11,416 nucleotides of DNA, taken from NCBI GenBank assembly GCA_964524965.1, contig CAZGDY010000051.1, positions 1 to 11,416 of the forward strand. Reading direction: 5' to 3'. Numbering within the stretch: the first letter of the stretch is position 1; each line of letters opens with the position of its first letter. This stretch comes from Kmv34 sp964524965 (GTDB lineage: Bacteria > Aerophobota > Aerophobia > Aerophobales > B3-G15). Positions 6,433-11,416 of the stretch are shown in pieces. Below the pieces are notes generated by a model that made no database searches, was not told where the DNA came from, and worked only from the letters and a program-made list of their open reading frames with translations. Made by a program: the position numbers and the translations under genes.

Positions 6433-8445
6433 ATGGTGCAGTGGCAATATACACCTTACTTTTTACCTTTGATTATAGCAGCGATTATCGCAATCGTAAT
6501 TGCAAGCATAACATGGCAACGCCGCCATGTATCTGGTGCAATACCGCTGTCAATCCTTATGTTAGCCGTGGCTGTATGGTCGCTGGGAAATGTATTAGAG
6601 CTCGGAAGCACTGAACTATCAGCCAAACTCTTTTGGGTTAACCTTGAGTATTTGGGTATTGTTTTCATACCAGTAATGTGGATAACTTTTGCACTCCAGT
6701 ACACCGGAAGCGATAAATGGATTACAAAACGCAATTTATTTCTGCTCATAATTGTGCCTCTGATTACACTGATACTGCTTTGGACCAATAGTCTTCACGG
6801 CCTCGTTCGGCAAAACATCGGATTAGATACCAGTGGTCCATTTTCTGTAGTGACCAAGACATATGGTATATGGTTCGGGATTCATGCAGCATACTCTTAT
6901 CTGTTACTGTTTTCCGGCACATTAATACTTGTCCAGACACTTTTTCGAAAACCGGATCTTTATTGGAAACAAGGTGCTATTTTGGTAATCGGTGCTGTGG
7001 CTCCCTGGATAGCAAATATTTTGTACATTTCTGGCTCAACTCCTATCCCTCCTCTCGATCTAACACCCTGCTTCTTCGTTATTTCCGGCTTAATGTTAGC
7101 CTGGGGTATTTTTCGGTTAAAATTCTTAGACATCATCCCAATGACCCGTACCGTTATTATCGAAAACCTAAATGATGGAATAATCTTACTGGATGCGCAA
7201 AACCGTATTATAGACCTCAACTCTGTTTCACAAAAAATCTTAAATTGTAAGACCACCAAAGTAATCGGGCAACCGATTACTCAGCTATTTCCCAATCTCA
7301 TCAAACTGGGTTCAGATACTAAGAAAACAGAAACAGAGATTGTCCGAGGTAATGACAAAGCAAAAAACCACTACAATCTACACATCTCACCCTTAGATGA
7401 TCATCGTGGCTATCTACTTGTCATCCATGAGATCACCAAACAAAAACAAACTGAAACAACACTACAAGAATCAAAGCAAAAAATAGAAGCTCTTCACAAA
7501 ACAGCCCATCGCTTAGAAGCCTGTGAAAATGAACAAAAAATTTACCAACTCACCATTCAAACAGCAAAAACAATTCTTGACTTCTCCACCCATTCTCTGA
7601 GCACAATTGAAAATGGCAAGATGGTAACTAAAATCGCTTCACCTGATTTACCACCGGAATTGCACAAACATGCGAATTTTAATGAGGAGATGAACAAAAA
7701 GACCCATCGTAGCGGTAAAACCTACGTTTTTAGTAATTTTGGCAGAAAAAAAGAGATGGAATTGGTGCAAAAATATTTTCAATCTGCGATTAGTGCACCT
7801 ATCGGTGATATAGGTGTAGTTCAGCTTTTTTCTACCAAACCCAACGCCTTCACTAAAGATGATGCACGAATACTTGAGTTGTTGCTTGGTCATAGTACCG
7901 AAGCGCTGAAACGAATCCGTTTACAGAACAAACTAAAAAAACAAGCTATCCACGACCCTCTAACCAATCTTCACAACCGCTATTATTTCATGGAGGTAAT
8001 CAATAGGGAGATTGAACGCTCTAAACGATATAAACATCCCATTGCCTTTTTAATGATTGACGTTAATCGATTCAAGGAGATTAATGACCGATTTGGTCAC
8101 CAAATTGGAGATATTATACTTCAAGAAGTTGGAAAAATTTTGCAAAAACAAGTACGGAAAATTGACATTGTGGTTCGCTACGGTGGAGATGAATTCTTAA
8201 TTGTATTATCCGCCATAAAGGGTGACGCGCAAGTTGCAATAAAAAGAATTCGCCAGGCTATCGCCAATTGGAACAAAAAAAGTCCCATATCCAATTTTCC
8301 AATAACATTAGCTATTGGACTCAGTTATTGGTATCCAGAACAAGTAAAATCCATTGATGCTGTTTTGAGCGAAGCTGACCGGGGGATGTACGAGGACAAG
8401 AAAAAACAAAAACACAACTTTTCGGAAAAAATCCTTCCCAAATAA
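6433..8445 (+). CDS. Membrane diguanylate cyclase, 7TM-PAS-GAF-GGDEF
   Basis: This 670-residue inner-membrane protein should make cyclic di-GMP from two GTP. Residues about 8-230 hold seven hydrophobic segments separated by short loops, like the N-terminal 7TM sensor region found on histidine kinases and cyclases. A PAS-like domain follows ('ENLNDGIILLDAQNRIIDLN', from about residue 243), then a GAF-like region (about 355-500). The GGDEF domain starts at 'DPLTNLHNRYYF' (508). The active site is intact (Gly-Gly-Asp-Glu-Phe, 584-588), as is the 'FLMIDVNRFKEINDRFGH' metal- and GTP-binding segment. An RxxD inhibitory site (RKID, 575-578) lies exactly five residues before GGDEF, so product inhibition is expected. 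There is no EAL or HD-GYP domain. The start has AGGAG four bases upstream (slightly close) and follows a strong promoter and a structured leader. By eye the gene is less A-rich than its neighbours. The sensed signal is unknown. Confidence 0.92.
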   Translation: MVQWQYTPYFLPLIIAAIIAIVIASITWQRRHVSGAIPLSILMLAVAVWSLGNVLELGSTELSAKLFWVNLEYLGIVFIPVMWITFALQYTGSDKWITKRNLFLLIIVPLITLILLWTNSLHGLVRQNIGLDTSGPFSVVTKTYGIWFGIHAAYSYLLLFSGTLILVQTLFRKPDLYWKQGAILVIGAVAPWIANILYISGSTPIPPLDLTPCFFVISGLMLAWGIFRLKFLDIIPMTRTVIIENLNDGIILLDAQNRIIDLNSVSQKILNCKTTKVIGQPITQLFPNLIKLGSDTKKTETEIVRGNDKAKNHYNLHISPLDDHRGYLLVIHEITKQKQTETTLQESKQKIEALHKTAHRLEACENEQKIYQLTIQTAKTILDFSTHSLSTIENGKMVTKIASPDLPPELHKHANFNEEMNKKTHRSGKTYVFSNFGRKKEMELVQKYFQSAISAPIGDIGVVQLFSTKPNAFTKDDARILELLLGHSTEALKRIRLQNKLKKQAIHDPLTNLHNRYYFMEVINREIERSKRYKHPIAFLMIDVNRFKEINDRFGHQIGDIILQEVGKILQKQVRKIDIVVRYGGDEFLIVLSAIKGDAQVAIKRIRQAIANWNKKSPISNFPITLAIGLSYWYPEQVKSIDAVLSEADRGMYEDKKKQKHNFSEKILPK

Positions 8446-8513
8446 CAACTACTAAAAAAGAGGATAGTTATCAACTTAACAAAGATAAATTTTTAGTCAC
8501 CTGTTTATTTATC

Positions 8514-8535
8514 ATCTACCTTTTTTAGATTTTTT
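8514..8535 (+). terminator. Weak terminator after the diguanylate cyclase gene
   Basis: ATCTA (8514-8518) and TAGAT (8526-8530) form a 5-bp stem with a seven-base loop, followed by TTTTT. It lies 69 bases after the stop. The short AT-rich stem makes it weak, but stem plus U-run is the right order. Confidence 0.35.
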
Positions 8536-8567
8536 CAAATAATTATGGCAATAACACTATTTTTATT

Positions 8568-8598
8568 TTGACAAGAACCAAATAGTTCGGAATATATT
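8568..8598 (+). promoter_or_regulatory. Upstream promoter candidate for the dehydrogenase-kinase operon
   Basis: A perfect TTGACA (8568-8573) is followed by AATATA after 17 bases (8591-8596) or TATATT after 19 (8593-8598). The -35 box is ideal and the -10 only fair. Transcription from here would include a strong Shine-Dalgarno-like AAGGAGG (8621-8627) before the second promoter. Confidence 0.45.
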
Positions 8599-8632
8599 TT
8601 TAAACTTTAATTGATAACTAAAGGAGGTTTCC

Positions 8633-8661
8633 TTGACAGGGCAATTAAGCTCTAATAAAAT
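8633..8661 (+). promoter_or_regulatory. Strong sigma-70 promoter for the dehydrogenase-kinase operon
   Basis: TTGACA (8633-8638), exactly 17 bases, then TAAAAT (8656-8661): 11 of 12 consensus positions with ideal spacing. Transcription would start near 8668, about 44 bases before the dehydrogenase ATG. It is the best promoter in the window. Confidence 0.75.
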
Positions 8662-8711
8662 GCACCAATAAAAACTAATTAGGCTTTTAGTAACGAATAA
8701 GGGAGTTTTGA

Positions 8712-9734
8712 ATGAAAAAAGTACTCCTCCCTCAGCCTATTCATGAGGCTGGAATAAAACTCTTGGAAGGTAAGACAAAGATAATTATCTGCCCAGATGC
8801 CTCAAAAAAAAGCGCACTAAGATTAGTAAAAAATGTCCATGGTATCATCCTTCGTACCTCGTTAGTAGTGGATAAAGATATTATTGATGCGGCGAAAAAT
8901 CTTCAAGTTGTATCTCGAACAGGTGTCGGGGTTGACAATATAGATGCCAAGGAGGCTACAAAAAAAGGAATATTGGTCTGTAATCTTCCAGGAGTTAACA
9001 CATTATCAGTGGCTGAACATACTGTGTCTTTCATCCTTGCCCTGGCAAAACAATTAAAATTTATGGACAAATCTACCCGCCAAGAACAATGGAATAATCG
9101 AAATAGTTACCAAGCAATAGAGCTTAAAGATAAACTATTGGGGTTAATTGGGGTAGGAAGAATTGGTTCACAAGTGGCCACAATATGCCATAAAGCCTTT
9201 AATATTCAGGTGGTGGGCTATGACCCTTATGTGGGTAAAAGCAACCAAATAAAAAATGGTATACAGTTTTATGATCGGATTGAAGAGGTTTTTGAGAAAG
9301 CTGATTTTGTATCTGTGCACATACCAAGTACTCCCAAAACACACAACCTCATTACCTGGAAACTTTTCAACAAAATGAAAAAAAACGCCTATTTTATCAA
9401 TACTTCAAGAGGAGAGGTAGTAAATGAAAAAGCTTTAATCAAAGCTCTTGAAGAGGGTAAAATAAAAGGAGCTGCTCTGGATGTATTTTCCAAAGAACCT
9501 CCCTCCGCAAATAATCCACTTTTGCAAATGGAAAATGTTCTTTTTTCGCCCCACTCCGCATCCCTGACACAAGAATGTGTTATTCGTCTGGCAAAAGAAG
9601 CCGTTCAGGCAGTTCTTAATGTTTTCGCTAATAAATTGCCGAAAAATATCTTCAACCAAAAAGAGTTAGAAAAAGCGGGGTTTATTAAGGAAGACAGATT
9701 TACGACTAAATTTAAAAATAAAGGAGATTCCTGA
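8712..9734 (+). CDS. D-isomer-specific 2-hydroxyacid dehydrogenase (SerA/hydroxypyruvate reductase-like)
   Basis: This 340-residue NAD-dependent dehydrogenase interconverts a 2-hydroxyacid and a 2-ketoacid. The nucleotide-binding motif is Gly-Val-Gly-Arg-Ile-Gly (147-152), with the acidic NAD-selecting residue in 'GYDPYVG'. The catalytic triad is complete: Arg233 ('NTSRGEVV'), Glu262 ('DVFSKEPP') and His281 ('SPHSAS'). The N-terminal catalytic lobe contains 'SRTGVGVDNID' and 'NLPGVNTLSVAEH', as in phosphoglycerate dehydrogenases. It lacks the C-terminal ACT domain of long SerA proteins, so serine feedback control is not expected. The start has GGGAG about seven bases upstream. Its stop overlaps the next start by one base (TGATG), so it is translationally coupled to an FGGY sugar kinase. 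That pairing favours a catabolic role on a sugar-derived acid over serine synthesis, but the substrate is not determined. Confidence 0.88.
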   Translation: MKKVLLPQPIHEAGIKLLEGKTKIIICPDASKKSALRLVKNVHGIILRTSLVVDKDIIDAAKNLQVVSRTGVGVDNIDAKEATKKGILVCNLPGVNTLSVAEHTVSFILALAKQLKFMDKSTRQEQWNNRNSYQAIELKDKLLGLIGVGRIGSQVATICHKAFNIQVVGYDPYVGKSNQIKNGIQFYDRIEEVFEKADFVSVHIPSTPKTHNLITWKLFNKMKKNAYFINTSRGEVVNEKALIKALEEGKIKGAALDVFSKEPPSANNPLLQMENVLFSPHSASLTQECVIRLAKEAVQAVLNVFANKLPKNIFNQKELEKAGFIKEDRFTTKFKNKGDS

Positions 9735-11059
9735 TGAACAAAAAACCATATATATTAGCATTAGACATAGGAACTTCCTCTATAAAAGCGGCCTTAGTTG
9801 ACAAAGACTTCCATATATTAGTAACCGAAAAGGTCGATTATTCTTACCAAACTCATGGAACTTATGTCCAAACAGAGCCAGAAAAGATCTGGAAAGCTTT
9901 CCTCAAAGTAATTAAAAAAATGGCAGAAGATTTGAGTACAATAAAGCTGGTAGTACAATGTGTATTTAGCCCTGCATTAATTGCTCTTGATGAGTCTGGC
10001 GACCCTCTTTACCCTGCCATTATCCATTGGGATAGGAGAAGCATAAAACAAGCGAAAAAAGCTCTTCTTAAAATAGGCAAAAAAAAGTTTCTTGAGACAG
10101 CCGGTAACATACCTTATCCCGGAGGTATTTCTGTAACCAGCATCCTATGGATAAAAGAAAACAAAGGTGAGATTTTTAAAAAAACTTTTAAATTTGGTCA
10201 TATGAACACATTTTTCGCAAAAAGATTAACCGATAATTGGAGTATTGACCCCACTAACGCTTCACTCACCGGTCTTTACAACACTGTAGCTTATTCTGGA
10301 TGGAGTGAAGAAATTGCCCGGGAACTGGAAATTCCCCTGCAAAAGCTTCCTCCTATTGTTCCCTCAACTAAAATTGTAGGAAAAATAACTAAAAAGGCAG
10401 CAAACATCACCGGTATTAAATCAGGAACACCTCTCTTAATGGGTGCAAATGATACCTCAAGTGCTGCAGTTGGTGCGGGTGTTCTTAAAAATGGCCAAAT
10501 CCTTAACGTATCCGGTAGTTCGGAAATTCTTACCATATGCCTGGAAAAACCTATTGCCGATGAGAAATACTACCTGCGCACTCATCCCCTTCCTGATAGA
10601 TGGCTTATGTTTGATATTACCACTGGGGGATTTGCTCTGGAATGGTTCCGTTCTCAATTCTGCGAGGAGATGAGTGAAAAAAATTTTTATCAGATTTATC
10701 TTAGAAAAATTCTGGAAAAGAAAAGAAAATGCCGGGTTAAATTTAATCCTCATCTTGCCGGAGATAGAACCAGCCTAAGACAAAAAACAGCTTCTTTCTC
10801 AGGCTTAACATTAAGTACTACCAGAGATGATTGTCTTTACTCTCTCATGGAAGGAACAGTTGGACGTATGAGAAAAACTCTAAGCAAAATGGCAAAACTT
10901 ATAAAGTTAGATAAAACTATTTACCTTGCAGGAGGTGGAGCAAATAAAGTCTTAATGGATTACAAGAAGAAAATTTTCCCAGATTTTGACTTTGTAGTAA
11001 AAGAAAATTGTTCCCTGCAAGGTTGTCTTTATATCGCTAAAATGAAACTAAAAAAATGA
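9734..11059 (+). CDS. FGGY-family carbohydrate kinase (xylulokinase-like)
   Basis: This 441-residue kinase phosphorylates a sugar or polyol with ATP. It starts with the actin-fold phosphate-1 motif 'LALDIGTSSIKAALVD' (Asp11, Gly13, Thr14), has the substrate-site 'HWDRRS' (Trp99-Asp100-Arg101), the catalytic-base motif 'GANDTSSAAVGAG' (Asp240), and the adenosine motif 'LAGGGANK' (398-405), and ends in 'SLQGCLYIA', the equivalent of the usual SxxGAAxxA. All core elements are present in order. It is somewhat shorter than typical XylB (about 480-500), which looks like short loops, not truncation. The ATG overlaps the upstream dehydrogenase stop, and AAAGGAG sits within that gene's end, so the two proteins are made together. 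The closest type is xylulokinase, but FGGY substrates (xylulose, ribulose, gluconate, erythritol and others) cannot be told apart here. Confidence 0.88.
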   Translation: MNKKPYILALDIGTSSIKAALVDKDFHILVTEKVDYSYQTHGTYVQTEPEKIWKAFLKVIKKMAEDLSTIKLVVQCVFSPALIALDESGDPLYPAIIHWDRRSIKQAKKALLKIGKKKFLETAGNIPYPGGISVTSILWIKENKGEIFKKTFKFGHMNTFFAKRLTDNWSIDPTNASLTGLYNTVAYSGWSEEIARELEIPLQKLPPIVPSTKIVGKITKKAANITGIKSGTPLLMGANDTSSAAVGAGVLKNGQILNVSGSSEILTICLEKPIADEKYYLRTHPLPDRWLMFDITTGGFALEWFRSQFCEEMSEKNFYQIYLRKILEKKRKCRVKFNPHLAGDRTSLRQKTASFSGLTLSTTRDDCLYSLMEGTVGRMRKTLSKMAKLIKLDKTIYLAGGGANKVLMDYKKKIFPDFDFVVKENCSLQGCLYIAKMKLKK

Positions 11060-11116
11060 AGTGATGTAATAAATTTTTTAAAAGACTGGGCATTATAAAC
11101 CAAGATAACAAAATCT

Positions 11117-11416
11117 CTAACTTTTAAGGTAGTGTTTAAATTCTGGATATTGCTGCGTAAATTTTTTCAAAATAAGAAGAATATTTTCCTTTTCTTTTGA
11201 GCTAAGCGGGAGAAGAGGAAGGCGAGGATCACCACCGTAAAATCCAGTGAAATCCATAGCTGCCTTTACACCAGCTACCCCGTACGCTCCGGATACTTCG
11301 TTGTTAACTCGCAAAATTGCCTGTTGGAGCTTTATTGCTTTTTCCATCTCGCCTTCTTGAAAAAACTTATAAAGAAAACAGCAAGGATAAGGAAGAAAAT
11401 TGGCAAGAGATAAAAC
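11117..11416 (-). CDS. Dihydrodipicolinate synthase (DapA)/N-acetylneuraminate lyase family, C-terminal 99 codons (cut by window edge)
   Basis: The minus strand is open from the right edge down to TAG at 11117-11119. The visible part, beginning 'VLSLANFLPYPC' and continuing 'FFQEGEMEKAIKLQQAI', 'GVAGVKAAMDFTGFYGGDP' and 'RLPLLPLSSKEKENI', matches the C-terminal region of DapA-family class I aldolases, where 'GxxxVKaam...G..gg.pR.Pl.pls' is typical. The catalytic lysine and tyrosine lie beyond the edge. Members include DapA itself and catabolic lyases of 2-keto-3-deoxy sugar acids. An internal Met at 11347 sits in the middle of the conserved helix and is not the start. It converges on the sugar-kinase gene with only 57 bases between, in which I see no clear terminator. 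Confidence 0.82.
   Translation of the reverse strand, partial: VLSLANFLPYPCCFLYKFFQEGEMEKAIKLQQAILRVNNEVSGAYGVAGVKAAMDFTGFYGGDPRLPLLPLSSKEKENILLILKKFTQQYPEFKHYLKS

Larger units (their letters stand above)
8465..8620. repeat. Perfect 10-bp inverted repeat pair flanking a promoter
   Basis: TAGTTATCAA (8465-8474) recurs as its exact reverse complement TTGATAACTA (8611-8620), 136 bases apart, on either side of the promoter candidate at 8568. The right copy sits inside a small palindrome, CTTTA (8605-8609)/TAAAG (8619-8623). They could be paired regulator sites bridged by a DNA loop, or chance in AT-rich DNA. Confidence 0.3.

Noticed and set aside
8712..9734. Naming the dehydrogenase serA
   Set aside because: It lacks an ACT domain and is coupled to a sugar kinase, so the family name is safer than a serine-pathway symbol.
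11117..11347. Treating the DapA-family fragment as a complete 76-residue protein from the Met at 11347
   Set aside because: The frame stays open to the window edge and the upstream residues ('VLSLANFLPYPC...') continue the family alignment, so this Met is internal.

Overview
The window is AT-rich bacterial DNA. The bacterial signs are Shine-Dalgarno sites, sigma-70-type promoters close to consensus (TTGACA/TATAAT with 17-nt spacing), a GGDEF signalling protein and an HPr-like domain. The gene mix (URO-D-family protein, geranylgeranyl-reductase-family flavoprotein, PTS-type domain, FGGY sugar kinase) would suit a low-GC anaerobe, possibly an uncultured lineage such as Atribacterota. That placement is a guess from gene content; there is no rRNA or other marker gene to test it.

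Layout. (1) 1-2273, minus strand: an HPr-domain protein with a long helical N-terminal region, then pyrE (orotate phosphoribosyltransferase) 10 bases later, then the start of an AMP-forming acyl-CoA synthetase that runs off the left edge. (2) 2476-4211, plus strand: a strong promoter drives an HD-superfamily hydrolase and a geranylgeranyl-reductase-family FAD enzyme. (3) 4469-5617, minus strand: a URO-D/methyltransferase-family protein, convergent with (2). (4) 5618-6289: about 670 bases without an intact gene. It holds a possible decayed minus-strand fragment resembling the N-terminus of inositol-3-phosphate synthase, an operator-like inverted repeat and an isolated intrinsic terminator. (5) 6290-8445, plus strand: a near-consensus promoter, a leader with two mutually exclusive helices, and a 670-residue membrane diguanylate cyclase (7TM-PAS-GAF-GGDEF). 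(6) 8568-11059, plus strand: tandem promoters, then a translationally coupled pair, a 2-hydroxyacid dehydrogenase and an FGGY carbohydrate kinase. (7) 11117 to the right edge, minus strand: the C-terminal end of a DapA-family aldolase/synthase.

The right-hand block (NAD-dependent dehydrogenase, sugar kinase, DapA-family lyase) looks like part of a sugar, polyol or sugar-acid catabolic locus, but the substrate cannot be read from sequence alone. The most unusual items are the HPr domain, with its phosphorylation residues intact, on a protein co-transcribed with pyrE; the switch-like leader before the c-di-GMP synthase; and the apparent gene remnant in the 5.6-6.3 kb gap. I saw no CRISPR array, insertion sequence, tRNA or rRNA.
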